9,861 nucleotides of DNA from JAGQSZ01 sp049672765. Lineage in GTDB: Bacteria; Actinomycetota; Acidimicrobiia; Acidimicrobiales; Microtrichaceae. Both the position numbers and the translations under genes were made by a program. Numbering within the stretch: the stretch's first letter is position 1; every line of letters starts with the position of its first letter. The notes below the pieces were generated by a model, which saw nothing but the letters and a program-made list of their open reading frames with translations, searched no databases and had not been told where the DNA came from. The stretch is from the NCBI GenBank assembly GCA_049672765.1, contig JBATWQ010000358.1, positions 1 to 9,861 on the forward strand, read 5' to 3'. This document shows positions 1 through 5,348 of the stretch, piece after piece.

Positions 1-2
1 TG

Positions 3-311
3 CTCCTGCTACTCGCAACCGTCCAAGCGGCGGTATTGGTGCGCGACCGGATGCTTCTGGTGAACGCGGCGCGGGCAGCCGGGCGTGCGGTGATCGTCTC
101 GCCCCGGGTCGAGTCAGCGCGAGATGCGCTGCAAGCGCAGGGTCCGGCCGTCGACAAGGCCCAGATCACCCTCGGTGGTCGGATGTCGTCCGGTGAACTG
201 GCCACCGTGACACTGCGCATGCCCGCGACCCGGGTGCCGATAGTGGGCAGGGTCGTCAGCGGCATTGTGTTGGAGGAATCCCTGACCGTCAGAGTCGAAG
301 GATCGGGCTGA
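3..311 (+). CDS. TadE-like pilus/secretion protein, C-terminal part (5' truncated by window edge)
   Basis: The open frame enters from the left edge and ends at TGA 309-311, so only the last 102 residues are visible. It begins with a hydrophobic run (LLLLATVQAAVLV) followed by RDRMLLVNAARAAGRA. This is the end of a transmembrane helix plus the amphipathic region typical of TadE/TadG-like pseudopilins, small membrane-anchored proteins of Flp/Tad pilus systems. The rest is a short extracytoplasmic domain rich in valine with no recognisable catalytic motif. A TTG at 36 could open a shorter frame, but the TadE signature continues upstream of it, so I treat the gene as partial. It converges on the helicase at 315-2597 with 3 bp between stop codons. 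TadE-like genes lie next to this helicase type in many actinobacteria, which supports the call. The family rests on the short motif and the neighbour; the exact pilus role is inference. Confidence 0.75.
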   Translation, partial: LLLLATVQAAVLVRDRMLLVNAARAAGRAVIVSPRVESARDALQAQGPAVDKAQITLGGRMSSGELATVTLRMPATRVPIVGRVVSGIVLEESLTVRVEGSG

Positions 312-314
312 GCC

Positions 315-2597
315 TCAGTCCGCAAGAGTGGCACCGAGGAGCCGGATCGCCGCCGCCTTGTCGAGCGGCTCGTTACCGTTGCCGCACTTTGGCGACTGGA
401 CACAGCTCGGGCACCCGTCGCTGCAACGGCATTTCCTGAGGACCTCGAGGGTCGCCGAAAGGTGACGATCGGCAGCCTCGAAGGCCATTTCCGCCATGCC
501 GGCGCCACCCGGGTATGCGTCGTGGATGACGACGGTCGGCTGTCCCGTCGACTCGAGCCAGTCGGTGGACACCCCTCCGACATCCCAACGGTCACAGATC
601 GTGAACAACGGAAGAATTCCGATGGCCGCGTGTTCTGCCGCGTGCAGCGCCCCTCCCAGGTCCGCAGGATCTATCCGTGCTCGATCGATCAGTGCGTCGT
701 CGAAGCTGTACCAGACGGCTCGTGTGTTCAGCTGACTCGCCGGGACGTCGAGAGTTTCGCTGGCGATCACCTTGTGCGATGAGGAATTGCGGAGCTGATA
801 GCCGGTGACCTGGGTAGCGACCTCGACCGACCCGAGGTGCAGCGTGGACGCCCCGACCTGCCGTTGATCCGAGATCGAAATCACCCGTAGCTGTTTGGAG
901 GACCGTGCCTGGGTGTAGGTCTTGCCCGGATCGGCAACGACTGTGACCGTGCGAGTGTCGAAATCGAGGTCCGTCACCTTCCAGGCCGAACCTTGATGCA
1001 GATATATCGCGCCCACATGGGTGGACTGGTACAGGCTTGATTCGTCGACCGTGCCGATCACGGTTCCGTCTGCTTCGGCTATACGGAATTCTCCACGACC
1101 TGCGGAGCGCAGACTGAGCGTGGGGGCGGGGGTGCCCCGCCCGGCCCAGTTCACCAGACGCTCGGAGCGGTGGGTACGGATCTTCGCCCTGTCGGTGAGC
1201 ACCAGCTGGCGGATCCCCTCGTCGAGCTGGGTCGGCCAGTACTTCTCGTCACGGTGACGCAGCGGTAGTTCGAGCGCCGCGCATCCGAGGTGGGGGACGA
1301 ACACGAACGGGTTGTCCAGATTGACCACCGCGCGTTCGGGCTCGCGGTCGAACAGCTCTAGCGGGTTGGCCATCATCCACTGGTCCAACTGGTTCTCACC
1401 GGCGACCATCACCGCTATGGACTCCTCTGTCGAACGACCGGTCCGGCCGGTCTGCTGGCGGAAGGAGGCGATGGTCCCCGGATAGCCGCACAACACCACT
1501 GCATCGAGTCCGCCGATGTCGACACCGAGTTCCAACGCGCTGGTCGCGACGATGCCGTTGAGCTGGCCACTGAACAACTCGGACTCGATCTCGCGGCGCT
1601 CATCGCGCAGGTATCCCGCCCGGTACGAGCGGACGGTGGAGGGCATGTGGTCAGGCAGCAGTGCTCGGATCTGTTCCGCAACGAGTTCGGTCGCTCGCCG
1701 AGAGGAACAGAAGACGAGGGTCCGCAGTCCGGCGTCGATGAAGCCTGCGGCCAGATGAGCTGCTTCGACATTGATTGACCAGCGTTCGTCGTCAGCGGTC
1801 TCGGCAGGATTCCAGAGGGCAATACGGCGCGAACCCCTTGGTGACGCGTCGACGTCGATCACCTCAACGTCTATGCCCGACAACGATGAGGCAAGTTCTC
1901 CGGGAGTTCCGATCGTCGCAGAGGTGAACACGAAGGTGGGGTCTGCCCCGCCGTAATGGCGGATCAGTCGACGGAGACGACGCAGCACGTGGGACATGTG
2001 GGTGCCGAAGATTCCCCGGAACACGTGCAGTTCATCGATCACGACATATTTGAGGCGTGAGAGGAAGCTGCTCCAGCGCTTGTGATTGGCCAGGATCGCC
2101 TGGTGGAGCATCTCGGGGTTGGTGAGCAGAACGTTTGCGTTGCCCCGGACCCAGGAGCGTTCCTCGGGGGTGCAGTCACCGTCGTAAGTCGCCGCGGTCA
2201 ATCTGGGAACGTCCCACGACGTCAGTGACATGAGCTGATCCTGAGCGAGAGCCTTGGTCGGATAGATCAGTAGCGAGGTCGCTTCCTGGGAGACTGATTC
2301 GGCGATCGGCACCTGATAACAGAGCGACTTTCCCGACGCTGTGCCTGTCGCGATGACGACCGACCGCCCAGAGCGAATCCGGTCGATTGCCTCCGCCTGG
2401 TGTGCCCAGAGCTCGGTATAGGGAACCAGGGAGGTCAGGGCCGGCGGGAGCGGCCTGGTGAGCGTGCCTACCCGGGCCTCGCGAGGACCCAGCTCGTGTA
2501 GATGCACCAACCGGCGGTCATCGAGGAGCTTCTCGAGCGCGACCGCGATCCTCTGGCTGTGGCGTGCCGTCGGGTCGAGATCAACGAGGTCGGTCAT
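315..2597 (-). CDS. DEAD/DEAH-type superfamily 2 helicase with C-terminal DUF1998/MZB zinc region (MrfA/YprA-like)
   Basis: This 760-residue protein is a likely ATP-dependent 3'-5' DNA helicase. Motifs run in order: Q-like region HQAEAI (about 66-71), Walker A GTASGKS (85-91), motif Ia YPTKALAQDQ (112-121), motif II DELH (188-191), motif III SAT (226-228), motif IV TLVFCSS (293-299), motif V ATSALELGVDIGG (351-363) and motif VI QQTGRTGR (381-388). The C-terminal third has the DUF1998 hallmarks HAAEHAAIGILP (652-663) and DAYPGGAGMAE (693-703). A cysteine cluster follows at 723, 725, 729, 732 and 738 and probably binds zinc. The relative with known function is Bacillus MrfA, which repairs mitomycin-type DNA damage; the mycobacterial orthologue is Rv3649-like. 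The start ATG (2595-2597) is directly preceded by an in-frame TAG (2598-2600), so the gene cannot begin earlier. I see no clear Shine-Dalgarno. It is divergent from the STAS gene. The family is certain; the repair role is inferred. Confidence 0.93.
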   Translation of the reverse strand: MTDLVDLDPTARHSQRIAVALEKLLDDRRLVHLHELGPREARVGTLTRPLPPALTSLVPYTELWAHQAEAIDRIRSGRSVVIATGTASGKSLCYQVPIAESVSQEATSLLIYPTKALAQDQLMSLTSWDVPRLTAATYDGDCTPEERSWVRGNANVLLTNPEMLHQAILANHKRWSSFLSRLKYVVIDELHVFRGIFGTHMSHVLRRLRRLIRHYGGADPTFVFTSATIGTPGELASSLSGIDVEVIDVDASPRGSRRIALWNPAETADDERWSINVEAAHLAAGFIDAGLRTLVFCSSRRATELVAEQIRALLPDHMPSTVRSYRAGYLRDERREIESELFSGQLNGIVATSALELGVDIGGLDAVVLCGYPGTIASFRQQTGRTGRSTEESIAVMVAGENQLDQWMMANPLELFDREPERAVVNLDNPFVFVPHLGCAALELPLRHRDEKYWPTQLDEGIRQLVLTDRAKIRTHRSERLVNWAGRGTPAPTLSLRSAGRGEFRIAEADGTVIGTVDESSLYQSTHVGAIYLHQGSAWKVTDLDFDTRTVTVVADPGKTYTQARSSKQLRVISISDQRQVGASTLHLGSVEVATQVTGYQLRNSSSHKVIASETLDVPASQLNTRAVWYSFDDALIDRARIDPADLGGALHAAEHAAIGILPLFTICDRWDVGGVSTDWLESTGQPTVVIHDAYPGGAGMAEMAFEAADRHLSATLEVLRKCRCSDGCPSCVQSPKCGNGNEPLDKAAAIRLLGATLAD

Positions 2598-2620
2598 CTA
2601 ATTCGCTAGGTCGTCGGACG

Positions 2621-2634
2621 TGGGCATCTGCCCA
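2621..2634. repeat. Perfect 14-bp inverted repeat, possible operator
   Basis: TGGGCATCTGCCCA is two 6-base perfect half-sites around a TC spacer. It lies 24 bp upstream of the helicase start codon and 18 bp upstream of the alternative STAS GTG at 2652. Its position between divergent genes suits a repressor site acting on one or both. It does not match the LexA or mycobacterial SOS box that I know, so the binding protein is unknown. Confidence 0.35.
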
Positions 2635-2689
2635 AACGCTAAACGAGGTGAGTGACAACCTCGGGTCGGCCGTGGCCGCCCCCGGCCCC

Positions 2690-2695
2690 TATCGT
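2690..2695 (+). promoter_or_regulatory. Candidate -10 element of the STAS gene (leaderless)
   Basis: TATCGT fits the actinobacterial TAnnnT -10 pattern and ends 7 nt before GTG 2703. That places the predicted transcript start at or next to the start codon. No -35 match is present at 16-18 bp. The same 7-nt geometry recurs at vapB, the acyl-CoA dehydrogenase and topA, which raises its credibility. Confidence 0.4.
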
Positions 2696-2702
2696 CTCGG
2701 GC

Positions 2703-3029
2703 GTGCTCTTCGACGTCCGGACAATCGAGTCGCCACCATGGACCGTGGTCGCGGTCGTCGGTGATGTGGACCTGGCGACGATGCCGTCGTTGAGCACCCG
2801 TCTGGGTGCTGTCGATACCGGCGCCCTGGCCCTGGACATATCCGGTGTCGACCACTTCGACCCACTGTGCTTTGGCGTCGTGATGGCTGCGGCGCTGAAG
2901 GCCAAGCGTCGTGACGGGAAGTTCTGCGTCGTGTGCCCGCCAGGTCGACCGAGAGACCTTTTCGCCGAGATCGGTCTCGATCAGATCGTCGCTGTGGTGG
3001 CTGATAGGTCTGAACTTCAGCCCTTGTAG
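2703..3029 (+). CDS. STAS-domain protein, BldG-position anti-anti-sigma-like, lacking the phospho-acceptor serine
   Basis: The protein is 108 residues and almost entirely one STAS domain. The strand WTVVAVVGDVDLATMPSL (13-30) matches the opening of SpoIIAA/RsbV/BldG proteins. ALDISGVDHFD (43-53) is the strand before the phosphorylation loop, and FAEIGLDQIV (87-96) matches the usual LxxxGLDxxx end. These proteins normally free a sigma factor by binding its anti-sigma kinase, and phosphorylation of a serine in the motif DS(S/T)G turns them off. Here that segment reads D53-P54-L55-C56-F57-G58, so the serine is gone. I prefer GTG 2703 because it gives the BldG length and alignment and has a -10-like hexamer 7 nt upstream. 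GTG 2652 would add 17 proline-rich residues and has GAGG only 3 nt away. No anti-sigma kinase gene is adjacent. The STAS fold call is strong; its partner and function are unknown. Confidence 0.78.
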   Translation: MLFDVRTIESPPWTVVAVVGDVDLATMPSLSTRLGAVDTGALALDISGVDHFDPLCFGVVMAAALKAKRRDGKFCVVCPPGRPRDLFAEIGLDQIVAVVADRSELQPL

Positions 3030-3034
3030 CGCAT

Positions 3035-3051
3035 GGGGCTAAGTTCGCCCC
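3035..3051 (+). terminator. Weak hairpin after the STAS gene, possible terminator
   Basis: GGGGC and GCCCC form a 5-bp GC stem around a 7-nt loop (TAAGTTC), starting 5 nt after the TAG stop of the STAS gene. No T-tract follows; the next bases are G-rich. It could act as an actinobacterial tract-less terminator, but such short stems arise often by chance in GC-rich DNA. Confidence 0.22.
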
Positions 3052-3166
3052 GGGGGACAGTGGTGGAATGGGCCGGGTAGAGAATTGTTTCGACGACTTT
3101 TGAGGGCCGCTTGAGCAATGGGCGCGGGTAACCGTCGAATCGTCAAGGGACGCGGCCCCTGGATAT

Positions 3167-3199
3167 GCCCGGAGCTCACATCGTGACGGGATGCCGGGC
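3167..3199. repeat. Nested inverted repeat upstream of vapB, possible operator or hairpin
   Basis: The outer arms GCCCGG (3167-3172) and CCGGGC (3194-3199) are perfectly complementary. Inside lies a second palindrome, TCAC-ATC-GTGA (3176-3186). The element ends 15 bp before the -35 of the vapB promoter. Toxin-antitoxin operons are commonly repressed by their own antitoxin at palindromes near the promoter, so autoregulation is a reasonable guess, though the site lies upstream of the promoter rather than across it. Confidence 0.3.
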
Positions 3200-3214
3200 G
3201 GCTGATCGTGTGCC

Positions 3215-3243
3215 TTGTGATTCGTTGGGGTCGACAATACCCT
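3215..3243 (+). promoter_or_regulatory. vapBC promoter (leaderless type)
   Basis: TTGTGA (3215-3220) and TACCCT (3238-3243) are separated by exactly 17 bp. The -10 fits TAnnnT and the -35 keeps TTG and the last A of TTGACA. The -10 ends 7 nt before ATG 3251, and the bases between contain no Shine-Dalgarno sequence, so transcription should begin at or beside the start codon. Confidence 0.55.
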
Positions 3244-3250
3244 TACATTC

Positions 3251-3496
3251 ATGTCTGAAGTAAAGAAGAGGCGTCGAGGGACCTCCCGGATCAGCTCCAA
3301 ACATCAGATCACGATTCCCACCGACGCACTCCGGCGCGCAGGACTGGAAGTCGGTGACCGCCTGGTCGCCCGCTCCGACGGCGCAGGCCGAGTGATCCTC
3401 GAACGCGAGCACGACGTCATTGGCGAATTCGCTGGAGCACTCACTGGCGTCTACCAACAAGACGAACTTGACGATCTCCGTTCCGAATGGGGCTGA
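3251..3496 (+). CDS. vapB: AbrB/MazE-fold antitoxin (VapB type)
   Basis: This 81-residue basic protein has a SpoVT-AbrB swapped-hairpin DNA-binding domain at about 9-52. Its typical pattern is SRISSKHQITIPTDALRRAGLEVGDRL followed by a G-R-V-I-L-E strand. The tail from about 55, with GEFAGALTGVYQQDELDDLRSEW, is the acidic/aromatic segment that would wrap around and block the toxin. Such antitoxins neutralise the partner ribonuclease and repress their own operon. Its stop codon lies inside the start of the toxin gene (10-bp overlap, 3487-3496), the usual arrangement for producing antitoxin first with coupled toxin translation. The start ATG has no Shine-Dalgarno but sits 7 nt after a -10 element, which supports leaderless initiation. 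The domain call is strong. The symbol follows the family pairing rather than an identified orthologue. Confidence 0.88.
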   Translation: MSEVKKRRRGTSRISSKHQITIPTDALRRAGLEVGDRLVARSDGAGRVILEREHDVIGEFAGALTGVYQQDELDDLRSEWG

Positions 3497-3900
3497 CACA
3501 CCTCGACGCCGGAGTGGTCATCGGATTTCTCGACTCATCGGATGTCCATCACGTAAACGCCAAAGCCTCGTTGGCCGAGGCGCTCGACAATGGTGATCAC
3601 CTCGCCATGGCCGCATCCGCGTTCGCGGAGTGTCTCGTCGGCCCGGCCCGGCGAAGTGACTCCGCGATCCAAGTCGTAAGGGACACGTTCGACCGTCTAC
3701 CGATCGAGATCGTCGACCTCAGCCCGCTGATTGCGATTGAAGCGGCACGACTCCGGTCGCGGCATCGGTCGCTACGGCTCCCGGATGCTCTCGTCATCGC
3801 CACGTCCGTCATCGTTGGCGCCGACAAACTCGTGACGACCGATGGTCGCTGGCCAGCCACGAAAAAGCTTCGGGTCGAATTCGAGATTGTGCGGATCTGA
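3487..3900 (+). CDS. vapC: PIN-domain toxin ribonuclease (VapC type)
   Basis: This 137-residue protein is a single PIN domain, a magnesium-dependent endoribonuclease fold. The four conserved acidic residues are all visible: D7 in HLDAGVVIGFLD, E48 in SAFAECLVG, D100 in LRLPDALVIATS and D119 in LVTTDGRW. The toxin should therefore be catalytically competent. VapC enzymes typically cleave tRNA or a site in 23S rRNA and stop translation when the antitoxin is degraded; the target here cannot be read from the sequence. The gene overlaps vapB by 10 bp in another frame, so translation is probably coupled. Length is normal for the family and I see no frameshift. The pair interrupts what is otherwise a conserved helicase/STAS/topA neighbourhood, suggesting horizontal acquisition. 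Family assignment is secure; the physiological role (stabilisation, stress or phage response) is open. Confidence 0.9.
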   Translation: MGLTHLDAGVVIGFLDSSDVHHVNAKASLAEALDNGDHLAMAASAFAECLVGPARRSDSAIQVVRDTFDRLPIEIVDLSPLIAIEAARLRSRHRSLRLPDALVIATSVIVGADKLVTTDGRWPATKKLRVEFEIVRI

Positions 3901-3975
3901 CAAGAAGTGAACAGAGCGGATGCCTTTTATCGCCTGGCTCACGACATCTCTCCACATCCTCGGCCAGCAGACAGA

Positions 3976-3997
3976 GCCTGACAGCGGTGGATCAGGC
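3976..3997. terminator. Candidate hairpin between convergent vapC and acyl-CoA dehydrogenase genes
   Basis: GCCTGA (3976-3981) and TCAGGC (3992-3997) are perfectly complementary around a 10-nt loop. The hairpin lies between two convergent stop codons, where a two-way terminator is expected. No T-run follows on either strand and the stem is only 6 bp, so this is a weak call. Confidence 0.28.
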
Positions 3998-4031
3998 GGA
4001 CGCAGACAAGTCGTCGCTGTGCGCTTCAGCG

Positions 4032-4047
4032 CTACTTCGCTACTTCG
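4032..4047. repeat. 8-bp tandem duplication across the acyl-CoA dehydrogenase stop codon
   Basis: CTACTTCG occurs twice in tandem, and the boundary coincides with the minus-strand TAG stop (4040-4042). In the gene's direction the last codons AAG TAG are followed by the same letters out of phase. It looks like a small slippage duplication at the 3' end with no effect on the protein. Confidence 0.6.
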
Positions 4048-5260
4048 TGTCGGCGTAGCGGTTGAGTTCGGTGCGGGCGACCTGGCGACGGTGAACCTCG
4101 TCCGGGCCGTCAGCGAAACGGAGTGTGCGTAGCCCCGCGTACATCCGGGCCAGCGGGAAGTCGTCCGAGACGCCGCCGCCGCCGTGGGCCTGGATGGCAC
4201 GGTCGACGACACGCAGAGCAGTGTTGGGGGCCACGATCTTGATGGCCGAGATCTCTACGGCAGCGCCCTTTGACCCGACGGTGTCCATGAGCCACGCGGC
4301 CTTCAGGGTCAGCAGGCGGGCCTGTTCGATCTCGATTCGGGAGTCGGCGATCCACTCGCGGATAACTCCTTGATTGGACAACGGCCCGCCGAACGCAATT
4401 CTGCTGGTCACTCGTCGACACATGAGTTCGAGTGCCCGTTCCGCAATTCCGATGCAGCGCATGCAGTGATGGATCCGGCCGGGGCCAAGGCGGGCCTGGG
4501 CGATTCCGAAGCCTCCGCCCTCCTGTCCGATCAAGTTGGACAGGGGCACACGCACGTTGTTGAAGTCGACCTCGCAATGACCTTCGCGGTCTTGGTATCC
4601 GAACACCGGCAGATTGCGCACCTTCGTCACACCAGGGGTGTCGAAGGGGACCAGAACCATTGACTGCTGAAGGTGTCGCGGTGCGCCCGGGTTGGTCTTA
4701 CCCATGACGATCATCACCTTGCAGCGTTCGGACGCCGCGCCCGATGTCCACCATTTGCGACCGTTGAGAACGTAGGAGTCGCCGTCGCGATCGATGCTCA
4801 TCGAGATGTTCGTGGCATCCGAGGACGCGACGTCGGGTTCGGTCATGGCGAACGCCGAGCGGATCTCACCGTTTAGTAGCGGAACCAGCCACTCCTCCTT
4901 CTGCGCGTCGCTGCCGAAGAGGGTCAGTACTTCCATGTTTCCGGTATCGGGAGCCGAGCAGTTCATGGCCTCCGGAGCGAGCCCACTTGAGCGCCCCGAG
5001 ATCTCGGCCAGGTACGCATAGTCCAGGTTCGATACCGGGTCCGGGGTCCATTCGGTCGCGTGCGGCATGAACAGATTCCACAGCCCGCGGTCACGGGCAG
5101 AAGCCTTGAGGTCCTCGATGATCTGGGGATGACCGTGCACGTCACCGAGTTCCGCCATCTGCTGCTCGTAGGTGGCTTCGGCCGGGTACACCTCGGAGTC
5201 CATGAAGTCCTCGAGGCGGGCAATCAGGTCGCGACCACGTTCACTGGGTTCGAAACTCAT
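4040..5260 (-). CDS. Acyl-CoA dehydrogenase, FadE2/ACAD10-11-like
   Basis: This 406-residue flavoprotein oxidises an acyl-CoA to the 2-enoyl-CoA, passing electrons to electron-transfer flavoprotein in the cytoplasm. Visible signatures are the FAD/substrate segment AFAMTEPDVASSDATN (136-151), WWTSGA (170-175), the helix GPGRIHHCMRCIGIAERAL (259-277), and AHGGGGVSDDFPLARMYAGLRTLRFADGPDEVH (358-390). The N-terminal helical part, middle beta domain and C-terminal helical part are all present at normal length. Where medium-chain enzymes have the catalytic glutamate in YEGT, this protein has D384 in ADGPDEVH, a pattern I associate with the ACAD10/11 and FadE2 group. The substrate cannot be read; that group includes enzymes for branched or hydroxylated acyl-CoAs. 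ATG 5260 lies 7 nt after a minus-strand TAGGTT. The gene is divergent from topA and has no metabolic partner within the window. Family is certain, subfamily likely. Confidence 0.92.
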   Translation of the reverse strand: MSFEPSERGRDLIARLEDFMDSEVYPAEATYEQQMAELGDVHGHPQIIEDLKASARDRGLWNLFMPHATEWTPDPVSNLDYAYLAEISGRSSGLAPEAMNCSAPDTGNMEVLTLFGSDAQKEEWLVPLLNGEIRSAFAMTEPDVASSDATNISMSIDRDGDSYVLNGRKWWTSGAASERCKVMIVMGKTNPGAPRHLQQSMVLVPFDTPGVTKVRNLPVFGYQDREGHCEVDFNNVRVPLSNLIGQEGGGFGIAQARLGPGRIHHCMRCIGIAERALELMCRRVTSRIAFGGPLSNQGVIREWIADSRIEIEQARLLTLKAAWLMDTVGSKGAAVEISAIKIVAPNTALRVVDRAIQAHGGGGVSDDFPLARMYAGLRTLRFADGPDEVHRRQVARTELNRYADTK

Positions 5261-5267
5261 GCTGATG

Positions 5268-5273
5268 AACCTA
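5268..5273 (-). promoter_or_regulatory. Candidate -10 element of the acyl-CoA dehydrogenase gene (leaderless)
   Basis: On the minus strand this reads TAGGTT (TAnnnT) and ends 7 nt before ATG 5260. No Shine-Dalgarno is present, and no good -35 lies 16-18 bp upstream. The spacing matches the other three predicted leaderless starts in the window. Confidence 0.42.
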
Positions 5274-5312
5274 TCTGAGCACCAACGGCCGTGGACCAGA
5301 TTGAAGAGTTGT

Positions 5313-5341
5313 TTGACATTGGGCCGTGCGCTTCGTTAGCT
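5313..5341 (+). promoter_or_regulatory. topA-tmk-holB operon promoter
   Basis: A perfect TTGACA -35 (5313-5318) is followed after 17 bp by TTAGCT (5336-5341), a poor -10 keeping the first and last T. That hexamer ends 7 nt before GTG 5349, so the transcript probably begins at the start codon. There is no Shine-Dalgarno. A strong -35 paired with a weak -10 could make the promoter sensitive to supercoiling, which would suit control of topA; that is inference. Confidence 0.55.
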
Positions 5342-5348
5342 GTCACCC

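Larger units (their letters stand above)
2598..2702. promoter_or_regulatory. Divergent control region between helicase and STAS gene
   Basis: This 105-bp stretch separates the helicase ATG (-) from the preferred STAS start (+). It holds a perfect inverted repeat, TGGGCA-TC-TGCCCA, and a -10-like TATCGT 7 nt before GTG 2703. It also holds a GAGG (2645-2648) only 3 nt from an alternative GTG at 2652. If that GTG is the true start, the intergenic part shrinks to 54 bp. I found no good -35 element for either gene. Confidence 0.45.
3030..3250. other. 221-bp non-coding region with several inverted repeats and the vapB promoter
   Basis: I find no convincing gene here. The visible structures are a GGGGC/GCCCC stem (3035-3051) just after the STAS stop, a GGGCCGC/GCGGCCC pair (3104-3110 and 3152-3158), a nested GCCCGG/CCGGGC hairpin (3167-3199), and a promoter ending at 3243. 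The central part could encode a structured RNA or be remnant DNA from insertion of the toxin-antitoxin pair. Neither can be decided from sequence alone. Confidence 0.4.

Noticed and set aside
2652..2702. Longer STAS protein starting at GTG 2652
   Set aside because: GAGG lies only 3 nt before the codon, the extra 17 residues are proline-rich and outside the domain, and GTG 2703 gives the BldG-like length and a leaderless promoter. Not fully excluded.
3033..3080. Short open frame of 15 codons starting ATG just after the STAS stop
   Set aside because: It is very short, has no ribosome binding site and no recognisable peptide features, and overlaps a small inverted repeat.
3065..3089. GGAAT-17-GTT pattern resembling an ECF sigma promoter
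   Set aside because: It has only a loose consensus match and no gene closely downstream, and such short motifs are frequent by chance.
2689..3300. Minus-strand open frame of 203 codons over the STAS gene and the region beyond
   Set aside because: The translation is arginine- and proline-rich low-complexity sequence typical of out-of-frame high-GC DNA, with no domain. The STAS domain on the plus strand explains the region.
3176..3499. Minus-strand open frame of 107 codons covering vapB
   Set aside because: It is opposite a clear AbrB-domain gene and shows no recognisable motif.
4110..4577. Minus-strand frame of 155 codons inside the acyl-CoA dehydrogenase gene
   Set aside because: It is a frame-shifted reading of the same gene, arginine-rich and without a domain.
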